A program made the translations under genes and the position numbers. DNA of 64,000 bases from Lineolata rhizophorae (Eukaryota > Ascomycota > Dothideomycetes > Lineolatales > Lineolataceae), in NCBI GenBank assembly GCA_010093515.1, contig MU001671.1, forward strand, positions 866,808 through 930,807, read 5' to 3'. The notes below the pieces were generated by a model. It was not told the DNA's origin. It did not search any database and saw only the letters and a program-made list of their open reading frames with translations. Below are positions 46,145 to 57,452 of the stretch, in pieces; position 1 is the stretch's first letter, and the number at the start of each line of letters is the position of its first letter.

Positions 46145-49100
46145 TATTGCTGTGCGGCTGAATATATTGGGCTTTCTCAGAAGCTGTGTAACTAAGATCG
46201 TCTGAGGGGTGCAGCAAGAATTGCCCGTTATTGGCGTACTGTGTTTAAAGGTGGCTGGTCGCCAGCCTCCGGGAAGGTCAAGAGCTCTCGACTGTCAACG
46301 TCATATCGTTGTTCGCCAGCGAAGAGCGGGAGGTTTCTCAGGCTCGGGGTGTCACCGCCATAAGTTTTTGGATGCGGGGCATGAGGCAGCCAGTCAAGAG
46401 CGCAACGCATTCATGGCGAGACGGCGCAAAAGTACAAATGAAGCTGGCATAGCTCGATGTGCTGGCGACGCCGAGGCCATTGGACAAGGGGAGCTGACGC
46501 CACTGGCCCGTGCGTGTCGGTCTTCGGAAATTCACCTCGCCGACACAGTCACCATTTGGCTGGAGTTCTCAGTGCAGTACGGACGGAACTAAGCACGTAG
46601 GTTTTCATTCGAATGCTGCAAGTTCAGACGGTTGGTTACATTCTTAGGGGAGAAAGTGCAGGGACGTCGTTTCAGGTACCCCGCCGCCAACGTTGGCGAA
46701 CCACGCTCTGGGGGTCTCTACCAAGGATATCTGCCGCACGCCGTACCGGAGGAACCATACCTCGTACTCCAAGAGGCACGTCGACAGCCGCGTCAAACCC
46801 TGAAGCATATGAAGCTTCCGAACTGGCTTAGGCCCACCGAAGACAGATCCATGACTCCAGGAGTCTCTGCTTGTACCGCCCTAGTTGGGTTCAAGCATTG
46901 TTCGTTCCTGCCCGGCGTCAGCAGTTTTCGACGCGCGAAGGAGTTTCATGCATAGAGTCACTCACGGGTAGAGACTGCAGACCAGCCCGCCTGTGATGAA
47001 GACCGATTCGATATCTTTGGGCCTGTCGAACATGATTAGCCAAGTTCGCATTCCGGCCGGACAGAAGTCCTTACCAGCCCGCCACGTTCTTCGGGCTGAC
47101 ACAGCTCGCTGCCGGAGGGTTCCATAGTACAGCGCATTGACCTCCGAAGCCAGTTTGATCGCACATTTTCACCTGCAGGCTGGTTAGGCTACCTAGGCTG
47201 TGACGAAGCAATCAGTTTTGACGAACATAGGGAACCTTAGCAGCCTCGAGTTCAGCGCCCTCGACATTCGAGATTGAGGTAATCGCGGCTTCTCTTGGGG
47301 AAAGAGGGGCCCCTATGGTAGTTTGGATAAATGAAATGACGAGAAACTGCAATAAGGTATGGCCAAACGAGTGCATGGTTGTGGGAGTTCAAAGGTTTCA
47401 CTGCTCGATGAATAATGCTTGATTCACCGACTGACAAGTATGATCCTAGTTAGGAGTATGAGTGACGTTAAAGCTGATGTTGAGATCGGAGACCTCAACA
47501 TCGGGAAGATGGTCCTGCTTTCGCTTTCTGTGCGAGAAGCGGCGTTTTCTTATACTAGGCAAGAAGCTGTTATGAGGCCGCGCAACCGCCCCTTCCAGAG
47601 CAGGAACGAGGAACGTCGGTGGAACGAGATAACTTCAAAGGAAACGATGGCATCACTGTTGTTCCTTGCGGTTCCCATCCCGTCTTTGAATGAACGCAGC
47701 CTAAGAAATCACTACACGGATAGCTTCCCGCACTAGAGGTTCCTATTGACGACGCGGTTTACAAGGCGCTTGGATAGAGGAATGTTACATATGAGTTGCA
47801 ACCTACGCCCTACTAACCTAGAAGTGGTTTCGCACGTTCCAAGCACTGCTAGAGATTGTCCCACCCGAACGCAAGATGAGAAGGGAAGTTTTGGACGGTA
47901 CGTCGAATGCTGCAGCGGCATAAACAGAGTGGATACCTAAGATGCCTAGGAGCAGTTCTTCATTGTTGCGATAGTGGTGGAGCTAGGAGGAACCTAGGTT
48001 CAATCCGCAGGTCATCGAAGAAGATACACGTTTAACCGCGGCGCCGGCACTGTGGAACGTTTCTAGGGGCCTCGGACGTCACGGTTTGCTTGGGAGCATC
48101 AGGATCCCATCACTAAAATCTGCAGATGATGTTCGTACTCGGGAACTAGAATTCCAGAACGTCTTGCTCGGCCATCAATGTTAGAAGAAACTCCATTGGT
48201 AAGTGGGCAATGAATGTGGGCCTCGAAGGGCGTGGGGCCAAAATACGCGTCCAGATTCAGGTCGTTGAGTATCCACGTGCCAGTATGATTGGTTTATATA
48301 ATTTTGAAGTAATTCTTCCACATGAATAATGGAATATTCATGATGCGATTCAGGGAAGCCTTTCCTTCGTTAATGAGTTCTACCCGGGCCTAGCTTACAC
48401 ACGATATCGGAGTGCTAGGCCTTCATATCAATGGAAAGTAGGTGCTGCGACCAGTGCGCATATTAAAACTTTCTAAGACCAAGTAGCCTTCTTTTGGTTC
48501 ATAATGACAGGTGGCAAGAGAGCGAGTCAACATGAGCGCAATCATGGACCTTTTTCATCAGATTTTGGTCCCACTTGTGTTCTAATGCCCATTTAGAGGC
48601 AACTTCTAAAACCAAAGCATCCGCCTCTGTAACATGTACGCTACAAAGTCTTTCGTAGGAGCAAAGTTGGATGTGGATGTCCTCACTGGTTGGCGCATGG
48701 TGCTCCTAGAATAGGGTGCGGAGTTGCGGTTTCACTAAATGCTCTCGAGACTATGCTATCCGACACGGCTGCACTAAGCTTTACATAGTCCAACAGTCAC
48801 GCTAGGCACCAAAGATGCCATTATTTGGTATGGATAGGCAATGAAATCCTTAAACCTGTCATGTGGCACGTTGATGTTGTTGCACGACCAAAACTAGAGG
48901 CCGGGTCTACTAGACTAAGAAAGCGGACACGTAGCGCGCGCAGTATTCCAGTGCCTTTGACTCAAGCAATGCACAACCTAATTGGTAGCTTCCACCACCT
49001 CGAACCGGAGGTTTTATTTAGCGTTCACTATAAGGTAGCTTTTTAATCAATTCAAAGTTCATTGGCAACTTGTCTCGATGTAACAAGCTAAACTACTTGA

Positions 49101-49188
49101 CATAAACAAATTAGGGACTAGTAAAAGCACGAATTTCCGGTCATAGTCGTCAGGCCGTAGAAATAAACTCCGCCATCGCCAAGGAATC
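46145..49188. other. Gene-free stretch of 3 kb
   Basis: No gene is recognised. Base composition is mixed, with more A/T from about 48.2 kb on. Frames up to about 127 codons on both strands have no domain-like sequence. Confidence 0.45.
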
Positions 49189-50960
49189 TCACATTACATC
49201 AGCAATTGTGAGCTTCGTCTCACCATCAAACACGCTCAGTTGCTCCCTTGCCTGTGCAGCTTCACTCCGGACAATGGACTCAATCTTCTTAGAGCGGGGC
49301 GTATATCGCGCCGGGAAAGGAACTGGACGCATATTTTCGCCGTCCGTGTAAGCGAAGATGTCGAGTTTCGCTTGCTTGCCCTGTTATCGAGGTAAATCAA
49401 TATCACGGAGAAAGCAAAAATTAAAAGGATACACGAAGGAAGTGCTTACATCTTTGTCCAAGCCAGGTTGAATGTTATATGCCCACAACATGCTCGCAAG
49501 CGTAAGAAATAAGCCTTGTTCCGCCAGCGGCTGTCCACTGCATTGACGCCTGCCCCATCCAAAAGCATTATGGCCCCTTGTATTTGGGTAGTCGAATTGC
49601 AATCCGTCGACGTATCGCTCGGGTCTAAACTCATCCGGGTCCGGAAACTCGCGTGGATGCCGGTGGATAGCCCACAAGTTGCCCGTGATGTTGGTTCCGG
49701 CAGGAATGTGGTAGCCACGGAAGATGTCGTCCTTGATAGGTGCGTGCGGAATTCCTCCTAAGATGGTGACCGTGCGCCAGCGTAGCGTTTCCTTGACGAT
49801 AGCCTGAACGTACGGCAACGAGTCCTCATCCTCCCACACAGGGGCACGGTCCTGGCCAACAACGGCGTCGATTTCGGCTTGGGCTTTCTTTTGTACCTCA
49901 GGGAAAACGCACATTGCAAGGATGAATGAGAGGATAGTGCTGCTGGTGGTATCGACGCCGCCACCAATAAGGTTTCCCGTTAGCGTTGCAACCTCCTCGT
50001 TAGTCAGGCCGGATGCCTCTTGTTCATCAATGAGTCGGGCGGAAAAGTTCTTTTCATGAGCCTTTGATCCCTCCAGGGAAAGAGCATAGAAGTACTTTAG
50101 CATCAGATTTGATTGCTCCCAAATGAGCGACGGAAGCTTGTAGAGCCATTTAGGCAACTTGGTAAGCTCTGGGATCGACTCCATCCAGTACGCGCCCGGA
50201 ATGACGACGTCGACAGCATTGTTCATCATTGCTAGAGCCTGTTGTGCGACGTAGTCATTTTTGCGGTTGATGCGGCGGCCCCAGCCGATAATCGACACAA
50301 CAGAGCAGGCGTACCGTTCGATATGGAATACGTAGTCCTCCGGCTCGTCTAGGAGGTCCCGAATCATAATCTTGGACTCGGCAGATTGGATATCACGCCA
50401 GCTGCGGACAGCCTGGCTGCCAACAACAGTGTGCTGCCGCTCTGTTAGTCATCACTGAAATTGTGGGAGTCATTTTTTGAACATACCATGAGCCTTCGGT
50501 GTAGTCGCCACCGGTCACCATAAGTTAGGACGACCTGGTTGTAGTTTGTCGCGTTGAACATATCGCCCATAATGACGATACGAGGCCGAGAAGAATAAAT
50601 ATTCGCCTTTTTCTCCATCATCTCCGAAGCGGACCAAGCGTCATTGGCAACGATAATTGGACGACGCCCAAGCCAGATAGTTAAGAGCGGATCATTGTAA
50701 TGCTTGCTCCACTTCTCGAAAGCGATCCAGGGTTTGCTTTTCGGAATTTGAAGGTGGTTGCCAACAACTGGGAGAGGAAACGGTCCAGGAGGTAGTGTCC
50801 TCCGCAACCTGAGCATGCGTACATAGTCGGCTACGATTCCAATGACAATGATAGCCGTAAGGCCTGAAAGAGCTACAACAGCATTCTTCAGAAGAGATGG
50901 CGGAATCTGCACGGCCGCCAATTTCGCCACGATTGGCGACAAGACGTTGTCAGTTGACAT
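49189..50960 (-). CDS. Cytochrome P450 monooxygenase, microsomal
   Basis: Three exons (50960-50487, 50433-49450, 49380-49189) encode 549 residues. Introns are 53 and 69 nt. An N-terminal membrane anchor (VALSGLTAIIVIGIVADYV) is followed by the hinge LPPGPFPLPVVGNHLQIPKS. WRLHRRLM joins HTVVGSQAVRSW across intron 1. The I-helix oxygen-activation motif is GGGVDTTSS (about 318-326). The K-helix ExxR is KETLRWR, followed by the PERF-like RPERYVDG and the haem loop FGWGRRQCSG (about 449-458, Cys thiolate ligand). Exon 3 supplies the usual end MRPVPFPARYTPRS plus about 40 extra residues. It resembles fungal P450s near O-methylsterigmatocystin oxidoreductases, but the substrate is not predictable. 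No biosynthetic cluster surrounds it. Confidence 0.93.
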
Positions 50961-51658
50961 GCTGGATTAAAAAATGATTCACTCGACAGTCCGCACTTTA
51001 GGAACAATCTGGATCTTCACTAGGTTTGGGGGAGAGCTTCTAGATGCTAATGGTATCTAAAGTATCCACTAGATGTGGGGCCGGGTGGGAGTTAAAGAGG
51101 CAATCATGTGGGTGGAACCGCTGGGCAAGACATTTTACCTGCTGTGGTTGAGTGGGTTTTGGGAAAGGTTGCAGAGCTGTTACGCTTTCGGTTAGCCTAG
51201 TGTGGGGTGTGATACCATCTGGCGGGGTACGCCAAACTTTGAAGCAACCCAGACCATACCCCGCGGGGCGAGGTGCCTCGGTATTAAAGCGGTAGAATTG
51301 CTAGCCTCGTACGAGACACTTTAGTCAAGCTCAGCTGTGGGGCAGAAAACGAGAACGTAGTGGCAGTCGGATACCAAAAGTGTGTTACTGACCAATCCGC
51401 CGCAGAATGCACGTGAATCAAGCGGGAAGATTGACAGGAACTAAAATAGGAGCCTATAGCTTGTCTGCATTATAATGGAAACTATAATAATGCCCTGGTC
51501 CGAATTATGGTAGTCCCAAGACGAGATTAAGAAAGCCTACTCCTGTCGAAAGATAGTTGAACAGAGTAGGAAAGGATATACTAAGAACCCTGGAGACGAA
51601 TGCAAAAATGGAGGCATGCTATGACAGCCTGCTCCTCTAGCTTGATCGAGGGAGGGCC

Positions 51659-52033
51659 CTATTTGCACCTCGTAGGGTGGAAGTGGGACCTCTTCGCGAT
51701 CACACTGACCGTTTGGCTGCATGTCGTAAAGTGTGCTGCACTGGGTCCACACTCAACGAAAACGCGGTTTGGCTAGCTTGCTTGGGGCAGTCAAGATTGC
51801 ATCCGGTTGTCCGTGGGATATGTCCAACCAGCACTGTATCCGTCGCGGCAGGCGCTATGAGCATCTTCGCACGTAACCATGAGACAGATCCAGCTGGTGG
51901 TTGTGGGATCGCAATCGTTCGTAGTCGGATACTGAGGATCGTGTACGCCAATGCAGGGCATCCTAGGCTGGAATGGCGGGGGAGGACGAAAGTGAGGTCG
52001 AGGATGCCACTTGTCGGGTTTGTTGTTCTTGCC
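51659..52033 (-). pseudogene. Possible decayed small Cys-rich protein gene
   Basis: One minus-strand frame has protein-like, Cys-rich sequence (for example NDCDPTTTSWICLMVTCEDA and HSACRDGYSAGW, later ECGPSAAHFTTC) but is not intact; I count about two breaks. It has no convincing start and no identified family. It may be chance, or a secreted-protein relic beside the P450. Confidence 0.22.
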
Positions 52034-52829
52034 TCAAAAGTCGTCATGCCCGCCCCAGCGATGGCAGTCTCTTTCATCGGTCTAGTCACTACGAACCTAA
52101 GCGATAGTCGTCGTCATCGTCACCGTAGTCACCGCACTAGTGCAGTCATCTTCATTCTTATCGCAATCCTAGAATTGCGTCGGTAGGGATAGCTGTGGAG
52201 ATCGTCACAAAGGAACGGAATGCCAGGGTACAAATGGAACTTCATCCTGGAGGCGAGCGAGAATAATAAGGGAACTCTGGCGGACGAGTAATTTGTAAAA
52301 TAAAATAAAATAAATAAATTAGCGAGCGATTGCAGCTTCCACAATCAAGAAGCTAGCTGAAGCGCTACTTTGACAAGTAGACTATGAGGTATTCCGTTTG
52401 CCTCTATTCATACCGAAAGTCACGAGGTCATCTTGAGATTCTTCCAATGGAGTCTCTTCTGCAAGGTATGCTTGGAAACGTTTTGAGGTAACTCCATTGA
52501 CATAAATTGAAGAGAAATATCGTGTTTTAAAGGTTCCCGTGAAATGGAGCACCAACGAGCCCAAGTTACATGACGTAGCTTCATTAGTCTCCTTCACTGG
52601 TCAAGGAGTCTTTTTTTAGCGTGGCGCGTTCTACCGGCGATAGCAAGGAGGCTAATAGTAGGTTCGCTACCTATATGGATGGGTTGATGCGTGGAGGACA
52701 ATAGGAATCGGCATGTGTTCTCTTTGTCTGTCCTGAATAAAATGCTGTTCACTATGGACACTGAATGTAAGTTGGAGATGTGATGTTCGGGCTATGGAGA
52801 ATTCCGAAACCACTATTCAGGTTGCGAGA

Positions 52830-52837
52830 TCACGTGA
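52830..52837. promoter_or_regulatory. TCACGTGA octamer upstream of the p24 gene
   Basis: A perfect palindromic E-box about 170 bases before the p24 start codon, of the same type as those before PNKP. Confidence 0.4.
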
Positions 52838-53004
52838 ACGAGCCCCTGCGCTGTGCGACCCCTGATCGGGAAATTTGGCGACGTTGCGGATGTGGCAGGC
52901 CGGGGCAGCCGCGGCACAGGAACGGAGGAGCTCACCATCACCAAATTTCTTTCTTCATCCCACAACTACGTCCTTCTCCTACCTCTTTTCCGCCGACTTG
53001 GACA

Positions 53005-53887
53005 ATGGCGTGTACATCCACCATGGTGTCACGGCTGCGCCCGCTGTTGTCATTACTTCTAGTGGCAGCACTGATCCTCCCAACTAAGGCGCTTTATTTC
53101 TACATGGACAGCAACACGCCAAAGTGTTTCTTCGAGGAGCTGCCAAAGGACACATTAGTTGTTGGTATGTTTTAAGGCCCTTTTCTCCTTCATTTTCCTC
53201 GGTACTCTCGATGTGCGCGCCGTCCGCTTTGTAGCAAAGCCGGCAACCTCGCACGTTGCTGCTCGACCACCTTGCGCCTTCTCGCGCCGCCTTTACAGCT
53301 GAACAGGAACACGCCTGGCTGACATATCCCACACCTCCTGCAAAGGCCATTACAGTGCCGATGTGTACAACAGCAATTCGCGCACCTACGCGCCGTCGCC
53401 CGATCTCGGCATTTACATCTCGGTGGAGGAAACCTTCGACAACGACCACCGCGTCGTCTCGCAGCGCGGCTCCTCGACGGGCCGTTTCACCTTCACGGCC
53501 GCCGATTCGGGGCAGCACCGGCTGTGCTTCACGCCGTCGAATGCGGCCCAGGCCGGCGGATGGCTGTCTGGCGGTAGCCCACCCGCGGGGGCCGTCCGCT
53601 TCACCCTCGACCTCGTCATTGGGGAGACCAGCCAGATCGAGAGCACCGACAAGGGCAAGATCCAGGACATCGTCCAGCGCGTCAAGGACCTCAACGGCCG
53701 CCTGCAGGACATCCGGAGGGAGCAGGTCTTCCAGCGCGAGCGCGAGGCCGAGTTCAGGGACCAGTCCGAGTCGACAAACGCCCGTGTGGTGCGCTGGTCG
53801 CTAATCCAGCTGGCGGTCCTGGGCGTGACGTGCGCGTGGCAGCTGTCGCATCTGCGCGCTTTCTTTATCAAACAAAAGTTGACATGA
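53005..53887 (+). CDS. p24/emp24-family COPII cargo receptor (Erp type)
   Basis: This is a type I membrane protein of early secretory vesicles that sorts cargo between ER and Golgi. Exons 53005-53164 and 53346-53887 encode 233 residues. The 181-nt intron (GTATGT...CAAAG) restores DTLVVGHYSADVYN. A signal peptide (LLSLLLVAALILPTKA) is followed by the GOLD domain with its two conserved cysteines (CFFEELPKDT and HRLCFTPSN) and LGIYISVEETF. A coiled coil follows (QRVKDLNGRLQDIRREQVFQ), then the membrane span (WSLIQLAVLGVTCAWQL). The cytosolic tail is RAFFIKQKLT, with an FF COPII signal and a KxKxx COPI signal. Translation could also begin at the second Met (53023). The exact Erp paralogue is not resolved. 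Confidence 0.92.
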
Positions 53888-54468
53888 TTCTGGGGCATAA
53901 TTCAAGTTGTTTGGGGCACTGGCTATGTCTGCCAGTCTTTGAAAGCAGTGGTGTTACTCATACAGAGGGCCATTTTTTCTCTATTCGTTGGCTGCTTTGG
54001 AGTAAAATACATGGGTGCTGTGTTTAGGAGTATGTAATTTGAAAAAGCGAGATTCTTCCACCTGTTAACAATTACGCCATTATTCTTGACTCGTCGGATA
54101 TTGGTACCGTGTGCTATAAATTGTACACTCTTCTTCCAATGAGGAAGGATCGCAAGTACATAGCCATTGCCTAGGTAAGTGAAATGCAGTAACTTTAAGG
54201 CCGAGAAAAAAAATCATGTAATAGTTCTTAAACTTATCGAACCCGAACCTGCTAACCTCACTACCTTCCGCACCAACCCCGTACTAGCGAACAACACGCA
54301 GCGTGGACCGTAGGACGCCGGAGGAAAGTAGAAGATGCCCAGAAGCTTAAACAATACAACTAAACGCCTGTAAGTATGCAACAAGCTCGTGCCTCCGCTT
54401 TCGTGCTTCGCGTTTCGACTAAGCTAGGTATGAATGCCAATAGTACGCTCAACAAAATTTACCCAAAA
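53888..54468. other. Convergent 3' intergenic region
   Basis: About 580 bases between the 3' ends of the p24 and PHO85 genes, A/T-rich, likely holding both 3' untranslated regions. No gene is seen. Confidence 0.5.
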
Positions 54469-55558
54469 TCAATATGCCCCTTGCGGCATTTGATACCCAC
54501 CCGGCATGCCTGGCTGGACTTGTTGCTGCCCCTGCATCTGCTGCGATTGCGTCGGGGGTGGCAAACCTGCTTGCGGCGTGGCTGTAGTTTGCATACGGTG
54601 GTAATCTGCGAACCATGGATGCTGTAGCGCCTGGTTGGCCGAGATACGCATCTCGGGCCTGAGTTGGAGCATAGAGCTTAGCAGGGACAGGCCGAGCTGG
54701 TCGATCTGCGGCAGGATGAGGCGCAGGTCCTGGGTAGCATAGACGTGGAAGTTGGGCTTGTACTCCGGGAACTGAGAAATTCCTGGCCACGACCGCTCCG
54801 AGGGCGTTCCCATCAGACGGAAGATCTTTTGGAGTTGGTCTTCGTTTGTCGTCCCGGGGAAGAGGGGACGACCCGTGTACATCTCGGCCATGATGCAGCC
54901 CGCGCTCCAGATATCGATGCTGGTGTTATAGGTTCGGCTACCTAGCAGGACATCTGGTGCACGATACCAAAGGGTGACGACCTCATTGGAAAAGGTGTTG
55001 ACGGGAATGCCGAACGCGCGGGCGAGACCAAAGTCAGCCAGCTTGAGCTGACCCTTGTTGTTGATGAGCAAGTTCTGAGGCTTAAGATCACGGTGCAAGA
55101 CCCGGTTTTCGTGACAGAAGGCGATGCCACGAAGCAGCTGGTGCATGAAGGATTTGATGGTTAGGGGATCAAGCTGCCCGCGGTCGCCACGGCTATCCAT
55201 GTACTTCTTAAGATCTTTGTCCATGTACTCAAAAACTAGCATAAGCTTGTTCTCCGTGTGGATGACATCGTGAAGGTTGACGATGTTTTCATGCTTGAGC
55301 TCCTTCATGAGGCTGATCTCACGTATTGCCGTAGAGGGCGTGCCCTCTTCGCTATCGAGGTGGATCTCTTTCAGGGCAACAAGTTCGCCGGTCTGGCGAT
55401 TCCGGCCTTTGAAGACCTACGGGTAGAACAGGCCAAATGTTAGCATCGCCGGTCCATCCAGCCCACCGGATGCTGTTCAAGATATTCCGTACCGTAGCAT
55501 ATGTCCCCTCTCCCAGCTTTTCCAGCTGCTGGAACGAACTTGGGTGCCGTTTGTCCAT
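54469..55558 (-). CDS. PHO85: Pho85-type cyclin-dependent kinase
   Basis: This is a cyclin-dependent Ser/Thr kinase for phosphate, nutrient and polarity signalling (PhoA/PhoB in Aspergillus, Pef1 in fission yeast). Exons 55558-55493 and 55416-54469 encode 337 residues. The 76-nt intron (GTACGG...CGTAG) joins GEGTYAT to [18 protein letters not shown]. The glycine loop is GEGTYATV. The catalytic Lys is at 38, PSTAIRE at 49-55, [10 protein letters not shown] holds the catalytic loop and [11 protein letters not shown] the activation loop, followed by [16 protein letters not shown]. The start [20 protein letters not shown] is the usual one, although the frame is open upstream. The last 35 residues form a Gln/Pro/Gly-rich tail ([19 protein letters not shown]) beyond the kinase core. 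Confidence 0.96.
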
Positions 55559-56543
55559 GACCGGCACCGATCTGTTGCTCCCGCTTGTAAGGCTGCGGAC
55601 GCTGACGGTGGAGTCTGAACGGTCGTTGATAGCAAGCGTGCCTGCGTGCGACGGCCTGAGTTCCGGCGGCGGCGGGCGGTCTGTGACCCGCGGATCCCAG
55701 AGGATAGCCCGCGCAGTTGTCAGTTGTGAGAGCACCGCTAGCGGCGACGGAGGGGCGGCAGTAGAAGTCCTTGTGGATGAGCTCGTCGGCGAGGGCGTGG
55801 TTTCTGCGTGCGCTGTGGAGGAGGACCCGGTGGCAGCGTGAGAGCGAGGCGGATGTGGCTGTGATGAATAGGCGGACGCGGGGTGCGCGGTGGCCTTGTC
55901 GGAGGCGGGTGGGGACGCCGTTTTGGGCTGCAGAATCCAGGGAGCTCTTCAGGGCTTTTAAAGGCGGGCGCGCGGCCTTACGTTCCGTTCGGGCAGGCGT
56001 TCGGGCTGTAGCCGCTTGGATCTGGAATTGGAAAGGAAGGATATATTTTTGGGCAGGGGAAAATGTCGCGCAGGAGCGGGCGGGCAAACGGGCGAGGATG
56101 AGTCGAAGGTCGCAGATTGCCAGTTGCCAGGCGCTCGCCGCAGCCCGCAGCGGTCTGGCCGCGGCGGCAAACCCGGCGGCTGGCGCCCGACCAGCGGCCA
56201 ATCGTCGGGGCGGCCAGCACGTCCCGCCAAGCTACCGTTCCGCAGACATCGGTTGTCGCGCGCATTCCCACCGGCGCCACGTTTGACGAAGCTTTGCACT
56301 TTCCTTAATATTACAAGCGCTGGCACCTTCTTTGCCATGCTCCGGGATGCCATTGAACGCAAGACAGCAGGGATTGCAGAGTGCTAACTTGCGCGCACCT
56401 AAAGTCCGCATGCCAGTGTATGCGACCAGAAAGCATCTTCTGTCATAGGGCCCAGGAGGATGGAATGGGATAAGAATAAGCCTATAGGTCCAAGAGCAGA
56501 GCTGATGCTCCTACGGAATGCTTCATGTCACTCCCCCCCTCAA
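55559..56543. other. PHO85 upstream region
   Basis: About 1 kb, GC-rich, between PHO85 and the 3' end of the next minus-strand frame. It probably holds the PHO85 leader and promoter. Long frames on both strands here overlap and look compositional. Confidence 0.45.
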
Positions 56544-57452
56544 CTACTCCAAAACACCCCACTCACGCCTCACCCTCTCCTCCACCTTCCCAGAGGAACC
56601 ATGTCTGCATGCTTTGGGTCTGCCTTCCTGTTCCGACTCGAGCGGCGACGCTGAGGACCCGTGTTCGATCCTCCTCACCCTCTCTTTTACCGGTGTCCTC
56701 GCTCTTCGGACCGAGCCCAGCCGTGCTGGCGGCTGTAGTCTTCCCACTACCTCCACCGGCTCAACGTGCACGAGCTCGGTTCCGTGAGTGCGATTTTGTG
56801 GCGGGCCGCGTTGGTGTAGTTGTTGCCTGGGTGCCATGTTTTGGCTAGGCGCCCAGCCTTCGCGGCCGTCATGGTGGAAAAGATGTGGCATAGGGGCTGA
56901 AGGCTTTGGTGAAGGGAACGGGAAGGAGACGAGGCTGGGAGAAGGTGGGGGGGGAAGTGGCGAAGGAATAGGTTCGGAAATTGGGGAGCTGGTGTGAAAG
57001 GAGTATTTACGGTCTGAAATAAGGGTAGGGCCTAGGGGAGATGTTCGGGCTTGTTTGTCTATAGAGGACTTGTAAGGCACCTCTCCCGATTCGACGAAGC
57101 GTACGGCGGAAGGCGTGGCGGAGTCAATGTCCTCGCTTGTCGACCTGGACACTCGGCGCAGCGGGTCAGGTTGACGTCTGAATGCATATTGATCCCAACA
57201 AGGACTTCGATTTCGTCGAGTTGAAGGTAATGTAGAGCTTGGAGAAGTTCCTTGGTCTAGGGAGCGCTCTTTACCACAGCGACTAGGGGAAACCTTCTCT
57301 TCTTTAGACGTGGATGCTCTTTTAAGGACCGTCTTTCCCGTAGCGGATAATGGTGGCATGACGAAAGGAAACGGGGCTCTCATAGGGTCGGGCCGGGCAT
57401 CCCAATCAAAATCTTGTGTTTTCGTCAATGGAGAAGGCAAGTCCGACGCATT
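56544..57452 (-). other. In-frame continuation downstream of the TAG of the disordered protein
   Basis: After the TAG at 57453-57455 the same frame stays open for about 300 codons. For roughly the first 200 codons it keeps the Ser/Pro/Arg-rich style of the upstream protein (for example RRQPDPLRRVSRSTSEDIDS and FVESGEVPYKSSIDKQ). The final third looks less coding. A competing 41-codon frame starts at 56872. It may be the true C-terminal part of that gene. Confidence 0.4.

Larger units (their letters stand above)
50961..53004. other. Intergenic between P450 and p24 genes
   Basis: This 2 kb contains a possible decayed Cys-rich frame (listed separately), a TAAAA/TAAA run at about 52297-52320 and an E-box octamer before the p24 gene. 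Nothing else is recognised. Confidence 0.45.

Noticed and set aside
46145-49188. Possible decayed retroelement or DNA transposon
   Set aside because: I looked for integrase, reverse transcriptase or transposase motifs and for terminal repeats and saw none by eye.
49189-53004. Secondary-metabolite cluster around the P450
   Set aside because: No polyketide synthase, peptide synthetase, terpene cyclase, transporter or pathway regulator lies next to it.
54556-54564. GGTGGCAAA string
   Set aside because: It lies inside the PHO85 coding sequence.
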